Part shown: piece after piece, positions 21,745 to 28,656 of the stretch
How positions within the stretch are numbered: the first letter of the stretch is position 1
Layout of the letters: each line of letters starts with the position of its first letter
Assembly (NCBI RefSeq): GCF_900116135.1
Contig: NZ_FOZX01000007.1
Location: 248,001-312,000, forward strand
From: Saccharopolyspora flava
GTDB taxonomy: Bacteria > Actinomycetota > Actinomycetes > Mycobacteriales > Pseudonocardiaceae
Reading direction: 5' to 3'
Length of the DNA stretch: 64,000 bases
Made by a program: the position numbers and the translations under genes
The notes under the pieces: model-generated
The model's input: only the letters and a program-made list of their open reading frames with translations
What the model was told of the DNA's origin: nothing
Database searches by the model: none

Positions 21745-21988
21745 GGCGTTCCCCTCGGCGCTTCACGGCGTGGGCGCACAGCAGCGAGATGCCGAAGACG
21801 ACGCACGACGCGGCGGTGACCAGGAGGAGCGTGCGCACGATGTAGGTGTGCCCGAGGAGAACGATGCCCACTCAGAAGGCCGCCACCCACAACACGGTGC
21901 CGAGCAGGAATCCCGCCAGGGCGCGCGCGGCGGAAGCGGGTCTGGTCGGGTCGAACCGGATCCGCGGGAAGTCGTCCCCTGCTCCCAT
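21731..21988 (-). pseudogene. Small two-helix membrane protein (PgaD-like partner) interrupted by an in-frame TGA
   Basis: Reading from ATG at 21988, the frame gives a polar head, then a hydrophobic stretch LAGFLLGTVLWVAAF, then TGA (21872-21874). Without frame change it continues VGIVLLGHTYIV, RTLLLVTAASCVVFGISLL and a basic tail KRRGERRAGR. It ends at 21731, overlapping the GT2 start. Together this would be an 85-residue protein with two membrane segments, the shape and position of a PgaD-type accessory subunit. Either the gene carries a nonsense mutation, or it is two tiny genes (a GTG directly follows the TGA), or there is a base-call error. The identification as PgaD-like rests on size, topology and neighbour only. 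Confidence 0.55.
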
Positions 21989-22230
21989 GAACAGCCCCCG
22001 TCGTGCCGTGGCGGCCCGGTGCGGGCCTGGCGTTGGGGAAAGGGTAGGAGAACGCGCCGGGGTCCGCTGCGGCCGGCGGCGGGGCCCGGGTGAGGTGGAG
22101 ATCGGCTGTTTGACGAAGCGCGCTGGTCGGTAACCGGGGTCTGTTGGCTTTCGACGAGAGGGGACCACGTGTTCTACCGAACCGGAAGCGCCGCACGCCG
22201 CTTCCCCGAACGAGCTACGGGAGACGCCGG

Positions 22231-22644
22231 ATGGGCATGACGACCGCCGCGGTGAGCGGGCTGGTGACGTATGTCCGGAGCGTGACCAGCGGGTTGGGGG
22301 AGTTCACCACGGTCGACTTCGAGGTCGAGGAGTCCCCGGCGACCGTGCTGATCCTGCTGTCCTCCCGCGTGCCGACGCTGCCGGACTGCCCGCTGCTGCT
22401 GACCTGGGACGAGGTGAGCGGCTGGGCGCTGCGCGTCGAGACCGACGGCGAGGGCGAGACGACCCCGGTCTCCTACCTCGGCGAAGACGTCCTCCCACGA
22501 CCGACCACCGTGCAGCAGTTCCTCCGAGCAGCCCTCCGAGGAGAAAGCCCGGGCTCGATCCAACCCCACGCCTTCCGCCGCCCCAACGCCCCAGACGACC
22601 TGGAGAACCGCCTCGAACACTTCCAGGACGCAGAACACCACTAG
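22231..22644 (+). CDS. DUF6292-family protein
   Basis: The 137-residue protein starts at ATG 22231 after GGGAG; a second ATG lies two codons on. It has the features I associate with DUF6292: VTYVRSVTSGLG, then a domain with LPDCPLLLTWDEVSGWALRV and a later EDVLPRPTTVQQFL. These actinomycete proteins have no established function and often lie near XRE/DUF5753 regulators. Here it converges on one with a large palindrome between them. No membrane segment or catalytic motif is visible. Confidence 0.7.
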   Translation: MGMTTAAVSGLVTYVRSVTSGLGEFTTVDFEVEESPATVLILLSSRVPTLPDCPLLLTWDEVSGWALRVETDGEGETTPVSYLGEDVLPRPTTVQQFLRAALRGESPGSIQPHAFRRPNAPDDLENRLEHFQDAEHH

Positions 22645-22692
22645 ACCAACGGACTTCCGGACCCCTGACGTCGTGGGCGAACCCGGCGGTAT

Positions 22693-22722
22693 GGGGGGAA
22701 GTTTTCATGAAAACTTCCCCCC
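22693..22722. repeat. Perfect 30 bp palindrome, GTTTTCATGAAAAC family (likely bidirectional terminator)
   Basis: Six G, then AAGTTTTCA, then its exact reverse complement with no spacer. It contains GTTTTCATGAAAAC at 22701-22714. It lies between the convergent stops of the DUF6292 gene and the XRE regulator. It is one of nine exact copies of the 14-mer in the window. Confidence 0.8.
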
Positions 22723-22723
22723 T

Positions 22724-22767
22724 CCCCCACGTCGTGGAGCGCGTTCAACACCTTCACCGTCGCAGTG
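22724..22767 (-). pseudogene. Fragment duplicating the 3' end of the zinc-ribbon gene at 23849-24337
   Basis: On the minus strand this stretch reads CPHCDGEG and continues toward the palindrome, ending GKFS as does the gene 1.1 kb away. CCCCCACGTCGTGGAG (22724-22739) and CCTTCACCGTCGCAGTG (22751-22767) are identical to 23861-23876 and 23889-23905. A stop lies in frame just upstream, so only the last 20 or so codons remain. It is a remnant or partial duplication that includes the adjacent palindrome. Confidence 0.6.
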
Positions 22768-22785
22768 GGGACAGGGTCATCGGTG

Positions 22786-23658
22786 TCAGGCGCCCATCGA
22801 GCCTCGAGCGCGGAGGTCGGCGGCGACGCGCAGGAGCAGGGCTTCGAGCTCTGGTCCGGTGACGGCCGCTTCGCGGAGCTGGTCGAAGTAGCTCTCGTAG
22901 TTCTTGACGTCGTCGCGGGAGTCGAGGCGCTGTTGAGCGGTGATGGATTCGATCAGAACGTGGTCGTCGTAGAGCAGGAAGTTGGTCAGCGGGAAGACCG
23001 GCATCGCCGCGGTGAAGGGGATGACGCCGATCTCGACCTGGGTGTAGCCCGTGAGGGCGAGCAGCCGGTCGAGTTGGCCGACGAGCGTTTCCACGGTGCC
23101 GAACCGGGTGCGCAAAGCGGCTTCGCCCATGACGATCTGGATCTGCTGCTGCGGTTGGTAGAGGATCTGCTGGCGTTCCATGCGTTTCCCGACGATCTGC
23201 TCGGTCTCGTCTGAGCCGATGCCGTGGGACGCGGGACCGCAGGGCCGGGTGAGGACGTCACGGGCGTACGCGGCGGTCTGCAGCAAGCCGGGGATCATCG
23301 CGGGCTGGAACTCGGCGATGCGCGCGGAAGCCGCGTCCTCGTGGGCCGTGGTTTCCTGTTCGGCGACCGCGCCGCCGTGCCGACGGTAGCGCTGTCCGAA
23401 GGTCGCGTATTCGATCCGCGCGGCGCTGGCGAGTTCGTAGAGCTCGTCGAGCTGGGCCTGTGTGGCTCCGACGGCGTCGGCCCAGTCGCGGAGGTCGTCG
23501 TCGGTGGGGCGTTGGTTGCCCTGCTCGAGTTTCGAGACTCGCGTCTGGTGCCAGCCGAGGTGGCGCGCCAGAGCGCTTCCCGAGGTGAACGCAGCAGCGC
23601 GCAGCTCGCGAAGACGTTGGGCGAGCAGGGCTCGTTGTGGCGTGTTCGGGACCGGCAC
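22786..23658 (-). CDS. XRE-family regulator with DUF5753 (Scr1-type)
   Basis: The 290-residue protein has an N-terminal Cro/CI helix-turn-helix (LAQRLRELRAAAFTSGSALA, then WHQTRVSKLEQGNQRPTDDDL at about residues 12-60). A DUF5753 domain follows, with FQPAMIPGLLQTAAYARDVL, MGEAALRTRFGTVETLVGQL and VEIGVIPFTAAMP. Actinomycetes have many such genes, often paired with a DUF397 protein in WhiJ/Scr1-like developmental or toxin-antitoxin-like modules. No DUF397 gene adjoins this copy. Its upstream region has an 11 bp tandem repeat that could be its own operator. It may be autoregulated; the target genes are unknown. Confidence 0.9.
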   Translation of the reverse strand: MPVPNTPQRALLAQRLRELRAAAFTSGSALARHLGWHQTRVSKLEQGNQRPTDDDLRDWADAVGATQAQLDELYELASAARIEYATFGQRYRRHGGAVAEQETTAHEDAASARIAEFQPAMIPGLLQTAAYARDVLTRPCGPASHGIGSDETEQIVGKRMERQQILYQPQQQIQIVMGEAALRTRFGTVETLVGQLDRLLALTGYTQVEIGVIPFTAAMPVFPLTNFLLYDDHVLIESITAQQRLDSRDDVKNYESYFDQLREAAVTGPELEALLLRVAADLRARGSMGA

Positions 23659-23770
23659 GGTGCTGCGAACTCCTCATGATCAGCGTGGGCGGTACTCACG
23701 CCAGAGCGAACACGGACTCGGACATAGTCGCTTAGATCAGGAATAGGCGTCTATTAGTTCCACCCATAAG

Positions 23771-23792
23771 CATGAGCTAACCGTGAACTAAC
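23771..23792. promoter_or_regulatory. Tandem 11 bp direct repeat upstream of XRE regulator
   Basis: CATGAGCTAAC is followed directly by CGTGAACTAAC (9 of 11 identical), in a locally AT-rich stretch about 115 bp before the XRE start on the minus strand. It is a candidate operator or promoter element. Confidence 0.35.
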
Positions 23793-23835
23793 CTGGTCGG
23801 CGATCGGTGTGCTGTGAGCTCAGAAGGCCGATCGG

Positions 23836-23867
23836 GTGGGGGAAGTTTTCATGAAAACTTCCCCCAC
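23836..23867. repeat. Perfect 32 bp palindrome, GTTTTCATGAAAAC family
   Basis: The arms begin GTGGGGGAAG and pair exactly around TCATGA. The core 14-mer is at 23845-23858. The stop codon and last codons of the zinc-ribbon gene lie inside it, so it acts as the 3' end, and probably the terminator, of the three-gene operon to its right. Confidence 0.8.
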
Positions 23868-24337
23868 GTCGTGGAGAGCGCTCCACAGCCTTCACCGTCG
23901 CAGTGAGGGCAGGGCTGGTAGCCGGGCGGTGGTTCGCCGTGCGCGAGGAAGCCGATAGCACCGCAGGCGCAGAGGACCGCGTCGCGTCCCTCGAAGTGGG
24001 TCGTCACGGGATTGGTTGCGAGTCGGTGTCGCACGCGTTCGCCGCGGAGGCCGATGGCGTACGGAGGGCCTTCGACGGTCGGAGGAGGCGCCGGCGGCAG
24101 AATCGCGTTGGCTGCGTCGCCGGGGAACAGATCGGCAGGAAGGGCCGCCAGGCACAGTTCGCAGCCCATTCCGGAGATCTCCGCGACGGGAACGAGAAGT
24201 GTTGCGGGAGCGGAGAATCCGCAGAGCGCTCGTCGTCGGTCGCACGTGTGGTGCTGCCCAGCCGGAAACGCGTGGATGACCTGGCGCGTTTGCGCGAAGA
24301 ACTCGGGCCTCGGCCGGGCGAGGATGATCGGGCTCAT
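23849..24337 (-). CDS. Small cysteine-rich (zinc-ribbon-like) protein, hypothetical
   Basis: The 162-residue protein starts at ATG 24337 with AGGAGGGG upstream; the longer frame runs over the next gene and is rejected. Cysteines come in groups: H-x-T-C-D then RALCGF, GMGCELCLAAL, AVLCACGAIGFL and a terminal CPHCDGEGCGAL. The pattern suggests one or two metal sites. It is the last gene of a three-gene operon whose members overlap by 4 bp. I do not recognise a function. The final codons lie in a perfect palindrome, and its 3' end is partly duplicated near 22724. Confidence 0.65.
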   Translation of the reverse strand: MSPIILARPRPEFFAQTRQVIHAFPAGQHHTCDRRRALCGFSAPATLLVPVAEISGMGCELCLAALPADLFPGDAANAILPPAPPPTVEGPPYAIGLRGERVRHRLATNPVTTHFEGRDAVLCACGAIGFLAHGEPPPGYQPCPHCDGEGCGALSTTWGKFS

Positions 24338-24585
24338 CGCCCCTCCTCGGTGGGTGTGCGGGTGGACATGGCCTGCCCGCCCCGGTCGAGGGGGAGTGGG
24401 TCCGGGGCGGGCAGGTGTTCGCTCGCGCAGGTCGGTCGCGCTTCGGGGTGTCGCGCCCAGATCCAGCGAGTCGTGCGCCGCGCGCGGTGCACGAGCCGCC
24501 ACTGCCGAACGAACCGGAGATCGGCGACCACCGCAGCCCACGGCATGACCACGAGCAGACCGAACAGGACGTAGAAGGTGGTCAT
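24334..24585 (-). CDS. Small membrane protein, hypothetical
   Basis: The 83-residue protein starts at ATG 24585, inside the 3' end of the upstream gene, and overlaps the next start by ATGA. An N-terminal hydrophobic segment FYVLFGLLVVMPWAAVVA is followed by a basic stretch RQWRLVHRARRTTRWIWARH, so it is a single-pass protein with a cytoplasmic tail by the positive-inside rule. Function is unknown. The tight overlap with two cysteine-rich proteins suggests a functional unit. Confidence 0.6.
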   Translation of the reverse strand: MTTFYVLFGLLVVMPWAAVVADLRFVRQWRLVHRARRTTRWIWARHPEARPTCASEHLPAPDPLPLDRGGQAMSTRTPTEEGR

Positions 24586-24842
24586 GCCGCACCTCGTGCG
24601 GGAGGAGTGCCGGTGGGCGTGTCGAATTGCGCTGGTGGCAAGAGAATTCCGGCCAGTTCGTGCGCGCGGGTGTTGCAGGTCGTGCACGTGGGTGAGAACC
24701 AGGCTTCGGCGTTGCGGTTCGCGACCGGAGACTCTCCGCAGAGCGCCCTGAAGGTGTTCCCGTCGTTGGGGGTCACCTCGGTCGTCGCATGGCGGGCGCC
24801 AGTGCTCGGGCACCAGGTGAACGGGTGCGGGCGATAAGTCAT
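24582..24842 (-). CDS. Small zinc-finger-like protein, hypothetical
   Basis: The 86-residue protein begins the three-gene operon. It has RALCGE, then FSPTCTTCNTRAHEL, plus histidines near the N-terminus (HPFTWCPSTGARH). This layout resembles the short zinc-binding proteins common in Pseudonocardiales. The start has only a weak GGGGGAT site. The upstream divergent region carries repeated GTGTACTC elements shared with the XRE regulator, so co-regulation is likely. Confidence 0.6.
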   Translation of the reverse strand: MTYRPHPFTWCPSTGARHATTEVTPNDGNTFRALCGESPVANRNAEAWFSPTCTTCNTRAHELAGILLPPAQFDTPTGTPPARGAA

Positions 24843-24929
24843 GGATCCCCCGAGTGGTCAAAGGCGTGGGCGTGAGCCGGGCGGCCCCATTGCGCGACGT
24901 GGTCCCGTGATCACACTGCGTGTCCGATG

Positions 24930-25041
24930 GAGTACGGTCGCGACTTGTGTACTCGCAACTGTGAGGACCGAGGTGTTTGGAGAGCGGGTCACGCGTTGCC
25001 GTTGACTGTAACTTGTGTACTCAGATTAAGTGCACTCACAA
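24930..25041. promoter_or_regulatory. Divergent control region with repeated ACTTGTGTACTC elements
   Basis: ACTTGTGTACTC occurs at 24943-24954 and 25011-25022, 68 bp apart. The first pairs with GAGTAC at 24930-24935 (inverted GAGTAC-N13-GTACTC). The second sits in TTGTG(25013-25017)...CACAA(25037-25041), with GTGCACTC inside. The region separates the zinc-protein operon from the XRE/DUF5753 gene and is a likely operator for that regulator. Confidence 0.5.
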
Positions 25042-25095
25042 ACGGGTGAAATGCTGATCTAGCGTGGTTGCACGCGCGGGAGTTCGGAGGTGGGC

Positions 25096-25947
25096 GTGGC
25101 TCAGCATCAGCTGCCACCAGCGGTGATGAAGATCGTGTTGGGAAACGAGCTGGCGCGGCAGCGCGTCGAAGCGGGGCTGACGCAGGACGACGCCGCCTCG
25201 GTCTTGCGTTGTACTCAGCAGAAGATCGCGCACATCGAAAGAGGCAGCGGCATCCGGGCGATAGAGCTGGACGCGCTGCTGGAGCGCTACGGCGCCAGCG
25301 AGGATGACAGCGCCTACGCACGTGACCTTCAGGCGGAAGGCAACCGCCGCGCCAAGCGGGGAGCGTTCAGCTCCCGGTTTCGGCAGCACATGCGTCTCTT
25401 CGTTGATATGGAGCCGAGTTGTCAGCGAATCTTCGCGTATCGCGCGTTGGTGCTGCCCGGGTTGTTGCAGACCGAGCGCTACATGCATGTGCTGTCCCGG
25501 GCCTGGCGGCCGTCGTTGGGACGAGATCAGATCGAGCGCGATATCGCTGACAGGCTTGCTCGCCAAGAGGCGCTGGACAACACGGATCAGCAGTTCTGGT
25601 TCGTCATCGACGAGGCAGCACTCCACCGGATCACCGGGACCCCGGAAGTTGTCAAGGAGCAGGTCATGGCACTCGTTGCTGCCCTGGACCGGCCCAACGT
25701 CGATATTCAGGTCGTTCCCTTCGCGGCCGGTTACTACATGGGCCAAGGTCACGATTACTCGATCTTCGGTTACGACACCAAGCCAGCCGTGAGTATCGTT
25801 TACCTCGAACAACACGATGGTGGAACGTACGTCGACGACGCCAAGCGGACTTCTGGATACCTGACGTTGTGGGACCAGCAGAAGGCGGCGGCGTCGGGGC
25901 CGGAGCAGACGCGCCGCTTCTTGCTTGAACTCGTCGACGGCCTCTAG
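25096..25947 (+). CDS. XRE-family regulator with DUF5753 (WhiJ/Scr1-like)
   Basis: About 283 residues. The GTG at 25096 is preferred over 25090 because GGAGG ends at 25090. The helix-turn-helix is LGNELARQRVEAGLTQDDAA with CTQQKIAHIERGSG, and DUF5753 includes YRALVLPGLLQTERYMHVLS, FVIDEAALHRITG and VDIQVVPFAAGYYMGQGHD. It is followed 40 bp later by a DUF397 gene, the usual partner in which the small protein modulates the DNA-binding protein. In streptomycetes such pairs affect development and antibiotic production. The repeats upstream may be its operator. Confidence 0.92.
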   Translation: MAQHQLPPAVMKIVLGNELARQRVEAGLTQDDAASVLRCTQQKIAHIERGSGIRAIELDALLERYGASEDDSAYARDLQAEGNRRAKRGAFSSRFRQHMRLFVDMEPSCQRIFAYRALVLPGLLQTERYMHVLSRAWRPSLGRDQIERDIADRLARQEALDNTDQQFWFVIDEAALHRITGTPEVVKEQVMALVAALDRPNVDIQVVPFAAGYYMGQGHDYSIFGYDTKPAVSIVYLEQHDGGTYVDDAKRTSGYLTLWDQQKAAASGPEQTRRFLLELVDGL

Positions 25948-25987
25948 CCATCGGGCATGACCGCGATGCACGAGGGGTGACAGCAAG

Positions 25988-26380
25988 ATGATCAGCAATA
26001 ACTCGAACATGGAACGTGGCGGTGCGCCGGTCGGTGTTTGGTTCAAGAGTTCGCTGAGTCATCCCAACGGCAACGACTGCGTCGAGGTCTTCTTCGAGGT
26101 CGGGCGGGCGCACATCCGGGACAGCAAGGACGGTGGTGTTGGACCGTCGGTCGTGGTGCCCGCTGAGCTGTGGCAGTCGTTCCTCGACGAGGTCGTCGGC
26201 GACGGTGGGGCGAATTCCGCGATCCGGGTCGATGTTGAGTCCAGCGGTGGAGCCACGATTCGTTCGCGTGACGACGACCAGGTGGCTCTGTCCTACACGC
26301 CGGGGGAGTGGACGGCCTTCGTCGCCGGTGTCCGCAACGGCGAGTTCACCCTCCCGGACGCGGCGAGGCTCGCGGCCTGA
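25988..26380 (+). CDS. DUF397-family protein, partner of XRE regulator
   Basis: The 130-residue protein has the DUF397 signature WFKSSLSHPNGNDCVEV near residue 18, then HIRDSKDGG. A second half resembles the DUF397 C-terminus, YTPGEWTAFVAGVRNGEF. Most DUF397 proteins are 60-80 residues. This one has an inserted segment between the halves (VPAELWQSFLDEVVGD, then SSGGATIRSRDDDQ), which looks like an internal partial repeat. It probably binds the XRE/DUF5753 protein just upstream. Confidence 0.88.
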   Translation: MISNNSNMERGGAPVGVWFKSSLSHPNGNDCVEVFFEVGRAHIRDSKDGGVGPSVVVPAELWQSFLDEVVGDGGANSAIRVDVESSGGATIRSRDDDQVALSYTPGEWTAFVAGVRNGEFTLPDAARLAA

Positions 26381-26421
26381 AACCGGGCCCTGCCCGCAAG
26401 CGCCGTGCCGAATCCTCCGGG

Positions 26422-26748
26422 CTAGCGCCCGATTTGGGGCATGGGGACGTGGGCTTGGGTGGATTGGTCGTGGAAGGTGCCGAAGATCGGGTCCCACTCG
26501 GTGATGCTGAGGTCGGCGACCTGGTCCTCGATCATGAACGGGTCGGTGTCCAGGATCGCCCGAACCGCGTCGCGATCCGTTCCTCGAAACAGCAGCAGTG
26601 CTGAGCGGGTGCCGGTGTCGACCGCGGGGCCGGAGGCGACGAGGGAGCCGTCGTCGACGCGGGCGAGCAGCCAGTCGAGATGAGGTTCGAGGTACCGCTT
26701 CCACCCCTGCTCGTCCGGATGGCTGTAGTGCACGAGGAAGAACGCCAT
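26422..26748 (-). CDS. YciI-like protein
   Basis: About 108 residues; the second of two close ATG codons is chosen because GGAGGGG is 6 bp upstream of it. The sequence has the YCII pattern: FFLVHYSHPDEQGWKRYLEP, HLDWLLARVDDGSLVASGPA and FMIEDQVADLSITEWDPIFG. YciI proteins have a ferredoxin-like fold with a His/Asp pair (HLDWL) and occur as stand-alone enzymes or fused to sigma-factor systems. The substrate is unknown. It converges on the DUF397 gene. Confidence 0.85.
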   Translation of the reverse strand: MAFFLVHYSHPDEQGWKRYLEPHLDWLLARVDDGSLVASGPAVDTGTRSALLLFRGTDRDAVRAILDTDPFMIEDQVADLSITEWDPIFGTFHDQSTQAHVPMPQIGR

Positions 26749-27240
26749 GATCATCCCCTCCGCTGAACCTGTCCACCGACAAGAACGCTCCCGAGCGAAT
26801 CCTATTCCCGCGCAGGCACTGCCGACCCGGGCTTCAGCTGTTCGGACGGAGCCGGCGCAGTCTCGAACCGGCTAGGGGTGCGCGGTCGGTGCTCACGCCC
26901 GGGATGGTCAGGGGCCCCGAAGAGCGATCTTGGGTACTCGCGTTGGTGATGTCCTGGGCAGGGGGCAGTTTTAGTGAAAACTGTCCGGACATAACGGACA
27001 TCGAGACCCGACAGTTATGGCTAAAACTGTCCCCTCCCGAACGCAAACGCGGAAGAGTGACCAGCTTCCCGGGAGCCGTCACCCACATCCGCGACAACCG
27101 GGAGGGCGAAGGCCGGGGTGCGGCGGCCGGGAGCGGCCGGGCCGTGGTTGCGACTGGTCGAGAACCGGATTGACACTGCTCGGCAGGTCGAAGTGCCCGA
27201 TCGTGCAGGCGCATCCGACGGAGAGGCGGCGGAGGAGACC
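26749..27240. other. Divergent intergenic region with an imperfect palindrome
   Basis: 492 bp between the YciI gene and the sugar porter. Frames covering it look like antisense noise (Arg/Ser/Pro-rich, no domain). The only structure I see is the palindrome at 26961-27034. The porter promoter should lie here, but I cannot place it with confidence. Confidence 0.5.
26961..27034. repeat. Inverted repeat related to the CAGTTTT palindromes
   Basis: GGGGGCAGTTTTAG (26961-26974) pairs with CTAAAACTGTCCCC (27021-27034) with one G-T wobble across a 46-nt loop. The left half also contains its own CAGTTTTAGTGAAAACTG near-palindrome. Unlike the other copies it lies between divergent genes. Confidence 0.6.
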
Positions 27241-28638
27241 ATGGTGCGTTCGCCAGGCGAAGAACATGCCCCGGTCGCCGCGACGGCGAGGTTGACGGGC
27301 GGAGCGCTGGTGGCCGGCGCTTCGATCGTCGCCGCGCTGGGTGGCCTGCTGTTCGGCTACGACACGGGCGTGGTCGCGGCGGCCCTGCCCTACATCAGCG
27401 ACGCGTTCCGGCTCGGCGAGACGATGAAGCAGGTGGTGACCGCTTCGCTGCTGGCGGGCGCGGTGGTCGGTGTGATCGTCGGTGGCAGGGTGGCGGACCG
27501 GTTCGGCCGCAAGCGGACCCTGTTCGGCGTGACCGTCCTGTACGCGCTGGCGACGCTGGGTTCGGCGATCTCTCCCGGTTCCGGGGGGCTCATCGCGTCG
27601 CGGGTGTTCCTGGGCGTGGCGATCGGCATTTCCTCGCTGGTCGTACCGACCTACATCGCCGAGCTCGCACCGCCCCGGAACCGGGGCAGGCTCGTGTCGC
27701 TGCACCAGTTCATGGTGACCGTCGGGATCCTGCTGGCATACCTCGTCGGCTACGGCCTGTCCGAATCCGCCTCGTGGCGCTGGATGATCGGGGTCGGCGT
27801 GCTGCCCGCGGTGCTGATGTCGGTGGGGTTGCTGGCACTCCCGGAATCACCGCGCTGGCTGCTCTCCCACGGAAGGGAAGCCGAAGCGCGCGACGTGCTC
27901 ACCCGGACCCGGCGAGCCGGCGAGGTCGAATCGGAGGTCGCGGAGATCCGCGAAGCGGTCCGCGCGGAGGGGCGCATCACCGTCCGCGAACTGCTCGGTC
28001 CGCGCTACCGCCGGTGGATCTCGGTGGGCGTCGTGGCCGCCGGGGCGAGCCAGGTCGTCGGCGTGAACGCGATCATCTACTACGTGCCGACGATCCTGGA
28101 GGACGAGGGCTTCGGCAAGACCGCGGCGATCGGCGTGTCGGTCGCGATCGGGGTCGTCAACGTGCTGTTCACGGTGCCCGCCCTGCTGTGGATCGACCGA
28201 GCGGGCCGCCGCCCCTGGATCCTGGGCGGCACGGCGCTGATCGTCCTCGCGCTCGTGGCGATCGGGATCGTGTTCCTGTTCCCGATCCAGGGCGCGACCG
28301 TGGCCTGGCTGATCGTCGTGCTCATGATCTACGAGTCGGCGTTCGCGTGCAGCCTCGGGATTGCGATCTGGCTGGTCAACAGCGAGATCTTCCCCAACAA
28401 CGTGCGAGGCCAGGCGGCGTCGTTCGGCATCGTCACCCACTGGGCGATGAACCTCGTCGTGTCGCTGACCGTCCTCACCCTGATCACCGCGCTCGGCGCC
28501 TCGGTGGTGTTCTGGATCTACGCGCTGCTCGGCGCCCTGTGCCTGGGATACCTCTACCGCTGGCTCCCGGAGACCAAGAACCGCAGTCTGGAGGAGATCG
28601 AAGCCGCCCTCACCCCGGACCGCACCCACGAGCGCTGA
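27241..28638 (+). CDS. MFS sugar porter (sugar:proton symporter family)
   Basis: The 465-residue protein starts at ATG with GGAGGAG 4 bp upstream. Twelve membrane segments are expected. Sugar-porter signatures are present: GGLLFGYDTGVVAAALPYI in helix 1, DRFGRKR after helix 2, PESPRWLL after helix 6, QVVGVNAIIYYVPTI in helix 7, DRAGRRPW, and PETKNRSLEEIE at the end of helix 12. Such proteins import hexoses, pentoses or polyols with protons. The substrate is unknown. It has no operon partner, as the next gene runs the other way with 18 bp between stops. Confidence 0.92.
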   Translation: MVRSPGEEHAPVAATARLTGGALVAGASIVAALGGLLFGYDTGVVAAALPYISDAFRLGETMKQVVTASLLAGAVVGVIVGGRVADRFGRKRTLFGVTVLYALATLGSAISPGSGGLIASRVFLGVAIGISSLVVPTYIAELAPPRNRGRLVSLHQFMVTVGILLAYLVGYGLSESASWRWMIGVGVLPAVLMSVGLLALPESPRWLLSHGREAEARDVLTRTRRAGEVESEVAEIREAVRAEGRITVRELLGPRYRRWISVGVVAAGASQVVGVNAIIYYVPTILEDEGFGKTAAIGVSVAIGVVNVLFTVPALLWIDRAGRRPWILGGTALIVLALVAIGIVFLFPIQGATVAWLIVVLMIYESAFACSLGIAIWLVNSEIFPNNVRGQAASFGIVTHWAMNLVVSLTVLTLITALGASVVFWIYALLGALCLGYLYRWLPETKNRSLEEIEAALTPDRTHER

Positions 28639-28656
28639 CCGGGTTCGGCCGTGGTG

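Noticed and set aside
22693..23867. Palindromes as a CRISPR array
   Set aside because: Repeats are perfect dyads at irregular kilobase distances, without unique spacers of uniform length and without cas genes.
26834..27214. 126-codon minus-strand frame in the gap before the sugar porter
   Set aside because: The composition is Ser/Arg/Pro noise and it runs through the inverted repeat; no homology pattern.
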